From Clostridia bacterium (GTDB lineage: Bacteria > Bacillota > Clostridia > Oscillospirales > Acutalibacteraceae): a stretch of DNA of 35,282 nt. This document shows positions 18,309 through 25,899 of this stretch, piece by piece (the stretch's first letter is position 1; each line of letters opens with the position of its first letter). Where the stretch lies: NCBI GenBank assembly GCA_017623235.1, contig JAGAPN010000043.1:1-35282 (forward strand). Reading direction: 5' to 3'. The notes under the pieces were generated by a model. That model was not told the origin of the DNA. It saw nothing but the letters and a program-made list of their open reading frames with translations, and made no database searches. The position numbers and the translations under genes were made by a program.

Positions 18309-19688
18309 ATGAAATTTACTTATAAACGATTTATTTCCCTTTTAATGTCAGGTTTTATGGTCCTCACTCTTGCCGCTTGCGGCGGGGGTGATGGCCCTGA
18401 TAAAGACGATGACGACGTAAAAGAAGGAATGATGGCCGCCGTAGGCTCTAAATATGCCGAAGGCTATCTTCTGCCTGAGCTTCAAAACACCGAAATCAGG
18501 TGGTTGCTTAGCTCCTCTTATGAATATCACCAGAATTTTGACAGTGAGGAAACCCCCGATAGTAATTATCAGGCCTTCAAGACCTGGGAAGAAACCTACG
18601 GCACAAAGGTTATTGTTGATACGGTAGCCTGGGATGACTTTACGGTTTATCTTACTACAGGGGCTGCCTCAGGTGATATGCCCGACATCGTTAACGGCGG
18701 TACTACCTGGTTTCCAAGCTGGCCCGCAAGCGGTCTGGTTCAGCCCATAGACGACTATATCGACTTTTCAGCAGACGATAAGTGGAATTTGGATATTATG
18801 AATCAGCTTAAATGGAAGGGAAGATACTATATCGCATACTGCGGTATGCCCGAGGTCTTCTATATTTGTTTTAATAAAACAAAGTTTGACCTGGCAGGGG
18901 AAAAGACCCCTCTTGAGCATTGGCAGGACGGTAATTGGAACTGGACTCAATTTATTAAAACGGCAAAAAGTATGACCAATGTGTCAAACAACGAATACGG
19001 CTATACAGGTTGGAATCTTTCCATTAACAAGGCTCCATATTCCCTGATAAATGTAGCTGAAGATGGTACACTTACATCTAATCTTAAAGACCCCAGAGTT
19101 AAAAATTATTTTCAAGGACTTTACGAGTTCTTCCACTCGGGTGCAAAACGCACCGATAATTCTTCCAGTAACTATATGACCACCTTCTTTGCCGGTCAGG
19201 ATGCTATGATACATATATCCGCAGCGGAATATGTGCGTAAGCAGAAGATGCTGCAGATTACGGGTGGCGATGAATTCCGTATAGCCCCAACCCCAATAAT
19301 TGATTCGAACAAAGAAACCGTTTCAAGAATGGGCAGCAACGTCTACGGCTTATCCATTTCTTCCCAGGCGAAAAATCCCAAGGGTGCCGCCGTTATGATA
19401 GATCTGGTTAATGAAATAGATGGTAATATACAGAAATCTTATGGTGAGCTTGGTACCTTCGGAACATATTTAAGCGAAGAAGAAAAGGCGGCCGTAAAAG
19501 AGGCTAATAAAACCACTCCCGAGATAAACATGATTCTCGGTGTGCCCAACGGCGTTGCTCTCTGGAACGAAAATGGCGGAGATTTTATTGTGAGTGATTC
19601 CAAGGAGGGAAGCGTTTCCTCCTTCCTGGACAGCTTTGACAGCGTGCTGAACGCTGAGCTTAGTGAAATACAAAATGCTACAAAGTAA
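18309..19688 (+). CDS. Sugar-binding lipoprotein of ABC importer, copy 2
   Basis: A 459-residue paralogue of the preceding gene, with lipobox 'TLAAC' (Cys 24) and a Gly/Asp-rich spacer. Long blocks are identical between the copies, for example 'YLTTGAASGDMPDIV', 'SGAKRTDNSSSNYM/SGAQRTDNSSSNYM' and 'FAGQDAMIH'. It starts 28 bases after copy 1 with only a poor ribosome site (GAGTTGAG), and its codons are less biased than those of copy 1, so lower expression is likely. Differences cluster in the N-terminal domain (for example Ala-Gln-Val to Cys-Gly-Met before 'PE[LV]FYIC') and near the C-terminus, which could change ligand preference. Duplication and divergence is the simplest history. Confidence 0.9.
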   Translation: MKFTYKRFISLLMSGFMVLTLAACGGGDGPDKDDDDVKEGMMAAVGSKYAEGYLLPELQNTEIRWLLSSSYEYHQNFDSEETPDSNYQAFKTWEETYGTKVIVDTVAWDDFTVYLTTGAASGDMPDIVNGGTTWFPSWPASGLVQPIDDYIDFSADDKWNLDIMNQLKWKGRYYIAYCGMPEVFYICFNKTKFDLAGEKTPLEHWQDGNWNWTQFIKTAKSMTNVSNNEYGYTGWNLSINKAPYSLINVAEDGTLTSNLKDPRVKNYFQGLYEFFHSGAKRTDNSSSNYMTTFFAGQDAMIHISAAEYVRKQKMLQITGGDEFRIAPTPIIDSNKETVSRMGSNVYGLSISSQAKNPKGAAVMIDLVNEIDGNIQKSYGELGTFGTYLSEEEKAAVKEANKTTPEINMILGVPNGVALWNENGGDFIVSDSKEGSVSSFLDSFDSVLNAELSEIQNATK

Positions 19689-19736
19689 CCGTTTAGAGGT
19701 TTGACAACTATACTAAATGGAAGAACGGAGTAAAAT

Positions 19737-21977
19737 ATGAAAAAATCTATTAAAAGAATACTTGCGCTTCTTCTGTCTGCTTTAATGGTACTGTCTGTGG
19801 CCGCCTGCGGAGATACCGCAGACTCCTCCTCAGACGGCTCCTCCTCTAACCCTGACGATAGCATTGTCAGCTCCGAGGAAATCGTCATTGATGACCACGT
19901 TAACGAAAACGTTAACGCAAATGATGAAAACATTAAGAACAAGGTATTTCCTATGTTCGGTAATGAAGTAGACTATTCAAGAGGCGGTCCTACCGCTACC
20001 GAAGAGGCATATCCCGATTACAAGAAGGATTATCTTCCCAATCGTTATGAGTATGCCGATATGGTAGGACACGATTCCGAGGTTTCTGCAGTTCGTCTTG
20101 CAGAGCTTGGTATCTTCAGCAAAACCGAGAAATTTTCTCCTAACAGCTCCATGACCGTGGGTGGCTTCCTTAAGGCACTTATGATGGCCTGCCGTCAGGA
20201 TATTAACGGCAAGACCTCCAACGCCGACCTTAAGGCCTTTATTGACGAAACCAACTTCCTTGAAGAGGGTATTACAGTTGATTACGATGCCGTACTCACC
20301 AACGAGCTGATGGCTTATTTCCTCTCTCGCGCTAACGAAACCGTAGCTAACGCAGAGCAGTATAAGCTTCTTATTGAAGATTATAACGATATTACCGAAG
20401 CCTACCGTGACGAGGTCCTTCAGACTATTGCCGTAGGTATCATCGAAATCGTTGACTTCAAATTTGAACCCAAGGCCAAGGCTACCCGTGCCGCTATTGC
20501 AGATGGTATTTACCGTCTTATCAATACAGGCGCCCGTGTTATTCCCCTCTACGATATCGGTAACCTCTACGTTGAGGGCGAGAATGAGTATCTTGTAAAG
20601 AACTCATACCTAAAGAATGAGGCAGGCGTTCAGTTCGGCTTCTTCTGCGACTACAACAAGCAGAATATAGTTTTCGACGTAATGGGTAAGATCCCCATCG
20701 ACCGTACAGGCTTTAACAAGTGGCAGCACATTGAAACCGAGAAGGGTGTTTATAACTGGCACTCCTTCTATAATGATGCCAGCCCCCATAAGTCGGGTAT
20801 GACCACCATTATTTGCTGTGATATTACTGCTAACCTGCGCTGGAATCCTATGTTCAACACAGGCAGTAACATCCCCAAATTCTATGAGCAGGATATTACC
20901 GATCCCACCACCCGTGCCGCTGCAAAGCGTTTCCTTTACGCCTTTGTTCAGCAGATGTTAAGTGTTCTTGAGGGCGACGTGCTTCTCCTCATCGACTACG
21001 AGCTTGACTGGCAGCAGGCTATCTGGGATAACGGTCTGGCCACCAAGAACCGTGCAAACGAGTTTTCCAAGTGGTTCTGCGAGGCCTGCGAGGTTGCCCG
21101 TGAGGCTGCAAAGCAGGCAGGTTACGCCGATCGCTTAAAGCTGGGCGTTAACTACAACAACATTACAGGCGTTCACCGTACCGGTGTTCATAACAACCAG
21201 TGGATGATCAATATGGCAAAGGCCGCCGACTACGTCACCATCGACTCTTACCAGTTCTATGATGATGCGTCCGACCCCTCCTACACCATTCAGAACCTCC
21301 GATTCCTTATGAACAACTATTCTCTTGGCAAGCCCATTATGATGGTTGAAAACGGTATGGGTGTTTCCCATGAGCCCGATGCTATAGACCCCGTTACAGG
21401 TCTGCATCCTCTCCAGGTTTACGCCAACTACTTTACCAACCTCTACCGTGAGTTCCGTTTTGAGTGCGCCCGTGGCGGTTATCTTAACGCCAACCTTGAC
21501 GCATACCTTATCTGGGACTTCGCACAGGATCCCAAGGCTATGAGCGGTAACTCGGTAGCCAACTACGTTGGCAACACCGCTGAGCTTCTTATTAACGGTA
21601 TTGAGGTTAAGCGTGGTATTGACCTGATGTATAAGCAGAATCAGTACAACCCCTCCTACCGTGATAAGGTGGTTGAGGCCTCTATAACTGCTCCCAAGAT
21701 TACCGTTTCCAGCGGTACACAGTACGAGTCCCTGACCTACTTAGTTACCGATTATGACACCAAGAAGGCCGACGGAAAGCTTAGAGTAAAGCTTGACAAG
21801 GCAGGCTATTGCTTCATTACGGTAAACGGCAAGTCCTATCAGCACGACGGTATCGAATCCGATTCTCACACCTATCAGCTTGAAGGTATGAGAGACGGTC
21901 TCAACGTTATCGAAATTTATTTCGGTGCTGAAGAGGCTCCCTCCACAAGAACGGTTGAGAAGGTTCTCATAAACTAA
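19737..21977 (+). CDS. Lipoprotein with SLH-like repeats and clan-A-like glycosidase barrel
   Basis: A 746-residue protein with lipobox 'SVAAC' (Cys 24) and a Ser/Asp spacer. Residues about 95-265 contain SLH-like repeats ('AVRLAELGIFSKTEKFSPNS' and 'VLQTIAVGIIEIVDFKFEP'). A TIM-barrel-like domain covers about 290-630: 'IETEKGVYNWHSFYND', Glu 422 in 'IDYELDWQQ' as likely acid/base and Glu 538 in 'MMVENGMG' as likely nucleophile, the two-Glu arrangement of clan A glycosidases. A beta domain ends the protein. I cannot assign a GH family. It is the last gene of the long operon, with a terminator right after it. Carrying both a lipid anchor and SLH-like repeats is unusual. Confidence 0.78.
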   Translation: MKKSIKRILALLLSALMVLSVAACGDTADSSSDGSSSNPDDSIVSSEEIVIDDHVNENVNANDENIKNKVFPMFGNEVDYSRGGPTATEEAYPDYKKDYLPNRYEYADMVGHDSEVSAVRLAELGIFSKTEKFSPNSSMTVGGFLKALMMACRQDINGKTSNADLKAFIDETNFLEEGITVDYDAVLTNELMAYFLSRANETVANAEQYKLLIEDYNDITEAYRDEVLQTIAVGIIEIVDFKFEPKAKATRAAIADGIYRLINTGARVIPLYDIGNLYVEGENEYLVKNSYLKNEAGVQFGFFCDYNKQNIVFDVMGKIPIDRTGFNKWQHIETEKGVYNWHSFYNDASPHKSGMTTIICCDITANLRWNPMFNTGSNIPKFYEQDITDPTTRAAAKRFLYAFVQQMLSVLEGDVLLLIDYELDWQQAIWDNGLATKNRANEFSKWFCEACEVAREAAKQAGYADRLKLGVNYNNITGVHRTGVHNNQWMINMAKAADYVTIDSYQFYDDASDPSYTIQNLRFLMNNYSLGKPIMMVENGMGVSHEPDAIDPVTGLHPLQVYANYFTNLYREFRFECARGGYLNANLDAYLIWDFAQDPKAMSGNSVANYVGNTAELLINGIEVKRGIDLMYKQNQYNPSYRDKVVEASITAPKITVSSGTQYESLTYLVTDYDTKKADGKLRVKLDKAGYCFITVNGKSYQHDGIESDSHTYQLEGMRDGLNVIEIYFGAEEAPSTRTVEKVLIN

Positions 21978-21990
21978 TTCTAAAACAAAA

Positions 21991-22025
21991 AACAGGTTTG
22001 ATTTAAAAATCAAACCTGTTTTTTT
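21991..22025 (+). terminator. Rho-independent terminator of the long surface operon
   Basis: A perfect stem of at least 13 bp (21991-22003 with 22010-22022) around a short A/T loop is followed by a T-run to 22025. It begins 13 bases after the last stop codon. Confidence 0.92.
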
Positions 22026-22026
22026 A

Positions 22027-22055
22027 TTGCTTTTTAGTTTATTTAACATTATAAT
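22027..22055 (+). promoter_or_regulatory. Sigma-A promoter of the GH20 gene
   Basis: TTGCTT at 22027-22032 and TATAAT at 22050-22055 are separated by exactly 17 bases. Transcription would start near 22062, which rules out the in-frame ATG at 22027 and supports the ATG at 22090. The promoter abuts the terminator of the preceding operon. Confidence 0.75.
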
Positions 22056-22089
22056 GGTAAAAAAGTATAATTCTGCGGGAGGGTGTATT

Positions 22090-23799
22090 ATGTTAAACCT
22101 TATACCTAAAGTAAAAATTTTAGAGGAAAGAGATACTTTCCTTACTAAAAACACATTGTGCTTTGATGGCGCATCAGTGGCCGATAAGCGCCTTGTTACC
22201 GCTATGGAAAAGCTGCCCCTGTCTGCAGACGGCGCCAAGACGACGATAGCCCTTATGGGTAATGAAGGAGAAGGCTATGACCTCTGGATTGACGAGGATG
22301 AGGTTCGTATCCAGGGTGAAGGTCCTGCAGGGGCATTCTATGCCATACAAACCCTCCGTCAGATATTTGAGGCCGATAAAATTCCTTGCCTGCATATTAA
22401 GGACAGGCCCGATTTCGGCTACCGTGGCTTTTATCACGACGTAACCCGTGGTAAGGTGCCTACTGTAGATACCATTAAGGGACTTATTGATTATATGGCA
22501 TACTATAAGCTTAATTCCCTTCAGCTTTACGTGGAGCATACCTATGAGTTTAAGGAAACCGAGGAGCTTACCAAGACCACAAGCTGTCTTACAGCCGCCG
22601 AGCTGCAGGAGCTGGACCGCTACTGCCGGGAAAACTTTATTGAGTTTATTCCCTCACTTTCCACCTTCGGCCATATGTACGAAATTCTCCAGCAGGAAAA
22701 GTATCAGCACCTGCGAGTTTTAAAGGATTATACCCCTTCGCCCAACTTCTGGGTTGAGAGAATGGCTCATCATACCATTGACCCCCAAATGGAAGAGAGT
22801 GAAGAGCTGGTTAAGAGCCTTATCGACCAGTACGCCCCCAACTTTACCTCGGAATACTTTAATATCTGCTGTGACGAAACCTTTGACCTTATTAAGCGGT
22901 GTGAGGAAAGCGGGGAAGACGTGGCCGAGCTTTACGCGGGCTTTGTAAACAAGCTTATCTCTCACCTTAAGTCCAAGGGCAAGAAGATAATGATGTGGTT
23001 TGATATCCTGGTTAAGCATCCCGAGGCGGTGCAGTACCTTCCCGAGGATACTATTTTCCTTAATTGGGACTACAGCCCCAACGTTACCGACAGAGATGCC
23101 GCAAAAATCAAGAGTATGGGCCGCAGACAGATAGTATGCCCCGGTACCTGGACATGGTCCCGTCTTTGCGAGGATGTGCAAACCTCGACCCTGAATATTA
23201 CCAAAATGATAGACCACGGTTATAAAAACGGCGCAATCGGTGTTCTTAACACCAACTGGGGCGACCACGCAAATCCCTGCAGTATTGAGCTGGCACTTTA
23301 CAGTATGGTGCTGGGCGCCGCCAAATCCTGGACGGTAGCTACTGTAGTTGACGAGGCTTATAACGCCGCCGTAAACAGCCTGCTTTACGGCAGCGCTAAC
23401 GGCGTAAAGTATATTACCGATATCAGCGCTATCCATTATCGAATCCCCGGTGGCGAATTTACCAGAAAGTATTTCAGCCACCGCTATGGTGACAACTCCT
23501 TCAAACAGCTTGTAACCTTAGATACCGTCAGGGAGGTGCAGGATGAATGTACCCGCATTATAAAGGAGATATCTAATGATACCTGCCTCAAGGAAGCCTT
23601 TAAGGAGGAAATGATAGTTGCCGCTGAGGGCTTTATGATGGCGGTAGAATTTGCCGGTAAAATGTCGGGCCTGGATTTTGAAAGAATTACCGATAGCAAG
23701 GCAGGCATTGAAAAGTTCCGTAAGCTCTGGCTTTCCAAGAACAAGCCCAGCGAGCTGAATAATATCGTTAATCTTGTAGAATACTGCGATTCTCTGTAA
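22090..23799 (+). CDS. Glycoside hydrolase family 20 (beta-N-acetylhexosaminidase-like), cytoplasmic
   Basis: A 569-residue protein without signal peptide. It starts with a small alpha/beta domain ('YDLWIDEDEVRIQGEGPAGA'), typical of the GH20 N-terminal domain. A barrel then opens with 'FGYRGFYHDVTRGKVPTVDT' and carries the catalytic Asp-Glu pair at 262-263 ('NICCDETFD'). In GH20 that Glu is acid/base and the Asp orients the substrate N-acetyl group. Here the residues before the dyad are Cys-Cys rather than the usual Gly-Gly, a variant. Start chosen at 22090, with GGGAGGG about 8 bases upstream and the promoter just before. It should remove terminal GlcNAc or GalNAc from imported oligosaccharides. 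The convergent neighbour is a NahK-like kinase, which fits hexosamine catabolism. Confidence 0.85.
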   Translation: MLNLIPKVKILEERDTFLTKNTLCFDGASVADKRLVTAMEKLPLSADGAKTTIALMGNEGEGYDLWIDEDEVRIQGEGPAGAFYAIQTLRQIFEADKIPCLHIKDRPDFGYRGFYHDVTRGKVPTVDTIKGLIDYMAYYKLNSLQLYVEHTYEFKETEELTKTTSCLTAAELQELDRYCRENFIEFIPSLSTFGHMYEILQQEKYQHLRVLKDYTPSPNFWVERMAHHTIDPQMEESEELVKSLIDQYAPNFTSEYFNICCDETFDLIKRCEESGEDVAELYAGFVNKLISHLKSKGKKIMMWFDILVKHPEAVQYLPEDTIFLNWDYSPNVTDRDAAKIKSMGRRQIVCPGTWTWSRLCEDVQTSTLNITKMIDHGYKNGAIGVLNTNWGDHANPCSIELALYSMVLGAAKSWTVATVVDEAYNAAVNSLLYGSANGVKYITDISAIHYRIPGGEFTRKYFSHRYGDNSFKQLVTLDTVREVQDECTRIIKEISNDTCLKEAFKEEMIVAAEGFMMAVEFAGKMSGLDFERITDSKAGIEKFRKLWLSKNKPSELNNIVNLVEYCDSL

Positions 23800-23800
23800 G

Positions 23801-23836
23801 AAAGAAGCCGATAGGTGATACCTATCGGCTTCTTTT
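23801..23836. terminator. Bidirectional terminator between convergent genes
   Basis: A 15-bp stem (23801-23815 with 23821-23835) has a 5-base loop, an A-run on the left and a T-run on the right, so it can end transcription from both sides. Its right arm reaches the last bases of the minus-strand kinase gene. Confidence 0.9.
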
Positions 23837-24920
23837 AGATGTATTTTTCAACTATTTTTTTCATCTCGTCCCATTTTGTCTCCATATCAGCCACCAGCTT
23901 TAGCTGTGTGCGGCAACGGTCGAGGTTATGCCCCGGGCGTGAGGTTTTAAAATAGGTGTCACCCTGCAGATAATCGGTCAAAAATCTCATTCCGCACTCC
24001 AGGGTCATCATTTTTGCTCCCTCGGGCATCAACAAAATCTCATCCCCGGCCAGCAGTCCGCCGCAGCCCTCTATAAAGCCCTTGGCGTAGATATCAAAAA
24101 GTCTGAGGTCCATCCAAACCTTGCTAAGGTCCTTTTCGTCCTCGGCGGCGGTGGAGGCCCCGAACCGTATGGAATCACCGAAATCGTTTACCGAAAATCC
24201 CGGCATAATGGTGTCCAGGTCGATAACACAAAGGGCGGTACGGGCCTTTGCATCCAGCATAACGTTATTCATCTTGGTATCATTGTGGGTAACTCTAAGG
24301 GGCAGAACTCCCTTCTCGTGGGCCTTATAAAGCAGGCTGCAAAAATCCTTTCTCTGCTTTATAAATTCTATCTCACAGGCAACCTCCTTGGCCCTGCCAC
24401 AGATGTCCGCCTCTACTGCTGAAATAAAGTCGTTATATCTTTTGGGTGTGTTATGAAAATCGGGAATGGTATCATAAAGCTCACCCACGGGAAAATCGTA
24501 AAGATATCTCTGAAACCTGCCAAAGGCAATAGCGGCTTCATAAAAATCCTCGAGTCCCTCGGGCAGGTCAAGACAAAGAGAGTCCTCTATAAAATCATAA
24601 ACCCTCCAGCAAAGCCCGTCCTTATCGGTGTGGCAGGGTTTTCCGTCTTCGGTGTAAACCAGACTCATTACCCGTCTGCTATCCTTTTCGATACAACTTA
24701 AGTGTGCAGTTACCTTCTGTATGTTACTCATTACCTCCAGGGGGGCTTTGAATACCTGGGTATTAATGGCCTGCAGTATATACCGCTTGCCACCTTCTGT
24801 ATTCACAACAAAGGTGTCGTTTATGTGGCCGTTTCCGTAAGGCTGGCAGGAAATAATCCTTTCGTTTATTTTAAAATGCTCCAGTGAGTTAAAACGCTGC
24901 GCTTCACTAATTTTTCTCAT
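23835..24920 (-). CDS. Aminoglycoside-phosphotransferase-fold sugar kinase, N-acetylhexosamine 1-kinase (NahK)-like
   Basis: A 361-residue cytoplasmic kinase. The N-terminal lobe has 'YGNGHINDTFVV' as the nucleotide loop and 'RYILQAINTQVFKAP' around the expected Lys/Ile strand. The C-terminal lobe has the catalytic loop H-N-D-x4-N (His 212, Asp 214, Asn 219) and the metal-binding D-x-D (Asp 234, Asp 236, 'VIDLDTIMPGF'). This start 'YGxGHINDT' with 'LQxIN' is typical of NahK-like proteins, which phosphorylate GlcNAc or GalNAc at C1. It has a strong GGAGGG ribosome site. It converges with the GH20 gene and diverges from the AraC-type regulator. Kinase fold is secure; the sugar is inferred from context. 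Confidence 0.82.
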   Translation of the reverse strand: MRKISEAQRFNSLEHFKINERIISCQPYGNGHINDTFVVNTEGGKRYILQAINTQVFKAPLEVMSNIQKVTAHLSCIEKDSRRVMSLVYTEDGKPCHTDKDGLCWRVYDFIEDSLCLDLPEGLEDFYEAAIAFGRFQRYLYDFPVGELYDTIPDFHNTPKRYNDFISAVEADICGRAKEVACEIEFIKQRKDFCSLLYKAHEKGVLPLRVTHNDTKMNNVMLDAKARTALCVIDLDTIMPGFSVNDFGDSIRFGASTAAEDEKDLSKVWMDLRLFDIYAKGFIEGCGGLLAGDEILLMPEGAKMMTLECGMRFLTDYLQGDTYFKTSRPGHNLDRCRTQLKLVADMETKWDEMKKIVEKYI

Positions 24921-24972
24921 AGCTAATCCCTCCTGTATTTTATTTTAAAAGCTTATATTTTTTATTCTATAT

Positions 24973-24987
24973 AAAATACTGTATTTT
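24973..24987. promoter_or_regulatory. Palindrome and direct repeat in the kinase/regulator intergenic region
   Basis: A perfect 7-1-7 palindrome (AAAATAC T GTATTTT) overlaps the weak -35 of the regulator promoter. Its right half, CTGTATTTT (24979-24987), recurs at 24933-24941 beside the kinase ribosome site, 46 bases away. It is a candidate binding site for the AraC-type regulator encoded alongside. The region is very AT-rich, so chance is a real alternative. Confidence 0.4.
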
Positions 24988-25007
24988 TTAGAAAAATATG
25001 GTATAAT
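24979..25007 (+). promoter_or_regulatory. Extended -10 promoter of the PocR-AraC regulator
   Basis: TATAAT at 25002-25007 is preceded by TGG (24999-25001), giving the extended -10 form TGnTATAAT. The -35 hexamer CTGTAT (24979-24984) is poor. Transcription would begin near 25014, just before the ribosome site TAGGAG. Confidence 0.65.
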
Positions 25008-25036
25008 TATCAAAAAATCATAATAGGAGCAAAAAG

Positions 25037-25849
25037 TTGGATAACATAGGTATTTTAGATATCCTAAAAAATTTTCACCTAATATCGGGCTTTCGTGTGT
25101 CCATTCACGATACCGAGTTTAATGAAATATACGCCTATCCCTCGAGGCTATCGCCGTACTGCGCCGCTATTCAGCAGGATAGGGAAAATCGCAGACTCTG
25201 TCTTGAAACCGACGCAAGGGTTTTTCGCAAGGTAAAGGAAACAGGGGAGGTAGCAGTATATAGTTGCCCCCACGGTCTTTGCGAGGCGGTGGCGCCAATT
25301 TACAATTACGGAATTCTCTCAGGCTATCTTATGATGGGTCAGGTCTGCACCGATAAGGATAAGCTTACCCCCCTGCTTCAAAAAAGACTGGGCGAGGGAA
25401 GGGAAGATGCCAAGAAAATAATAGATTCGGTAAGGCAGGTGCCCCCTGAAATAATTAATTCTTATATTTCCATAATGACGGTGATAGCCGAGTACGTGAC
25501 ACAAACTAACCGTCTTGCCCCGAGGGGAGGGGATATAGCCCCCAAGATACATGAGTATCTTAATAAAAACTACCCCTCAAAAATCACCCTGCCACAACTG
25601 GCCGAAAGATTTGGTTGTAGTCAATCCCTTATCATCAAGGCCTTTAAAAAGCAGTACGGTGTTACCGTTATGGAGGCCCTTTTTGAAATCAGAATGAAAA
25701 ATGCCGCCAATCTGCTTCTTACCAGCCCCTATTCGGTAAAGCAGATTGCCGCCGACTGCGGTTTCCCCGACCAAAACTATTTTTCCAAGGCCTTTTCGGG
25801 CCGTTTTGGCCTTTCTCCCACCGCTTACCGAAAGCAGGGTATAACTTGA
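25037..25849 (+). CDS. AraC-family regulator with N-terminal PocR sensor domain
   Basis: A 270-residue regulator starting at TTG, with TAGGAG about 8 bases upstream. Residues about 5-135 match the PocR ligand-binding domain: 'FHLISGFRVSIHD' followed by a Cys-rich core with 'YSCPHGLCEAVAPI' and 'GYLMMGQV'. Residues about 168-268 are an AraC double helix-turn-helix, with 'TLPQLAERFGCSQSLIIKAF' as first and 'SVKQIAADCGFPDQNYFSKA' as second motif. It lies divergent from the sugar kinase and 50 bases before the GH3 gene, so it probably controls one or both. The ligand is unknown; PocR domains are known to sense small metabolites. It is the only transcription factor in the window. Confidence 0.9.
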   Translation: MDNIGILDILKNFHLISGFRVSIHDTEFNEIYAYPSRLSPYCAAIQQDRENRRLCLETDARVFRKVKETGEVAVYSCPHGLCEAVAPIYNYGILSGYLMMGQVCTDKDKLTPLLQKRLGEGREDAKKIIDSVRQVPPEIINSYISIMTVIAEYVTQTNRLAPRGGDIAPKIHEYLNKNYPSKITLPQLAERFGCSQSLIIKAFKKQYGVTVMEALFEIRMKNAANLLLTSPYSVKQIAADCGFPDQNYFSKAFSGRFGLSPTAYRKQGIT

Positions 25850-25874
25850 ATAAAGGCAATCGGTGTGCTATAAT
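25846..25874 (+). promoter_or_regulatory. Sigma-A promoter of the GH3 operon
   Basis: TTGAAT (25846-25851) and TATAAT (25869-25874) have a 17-base spacer, and TGC directly before the -10 adds an extended -10 element. The -35 overlaps the stop of the regulator gene. Likely transcription start near 25881, before AAGGAG. Confidence 0.82.
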
Positions 25875-25899
25875 AATAAAAAAACTTAAGGAGTAAATT

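Noticed and set aside
19701..19714. Perfect TTGACA (19701-19706) and TATACT (19709-19714) upstream of the SLH-glycosidase gene as a promoter
   Set aside because: The two hexamers are only two bases apart, and no -10-like hexamer lies 16-18 bases after TTGACA, so they cannot work together.
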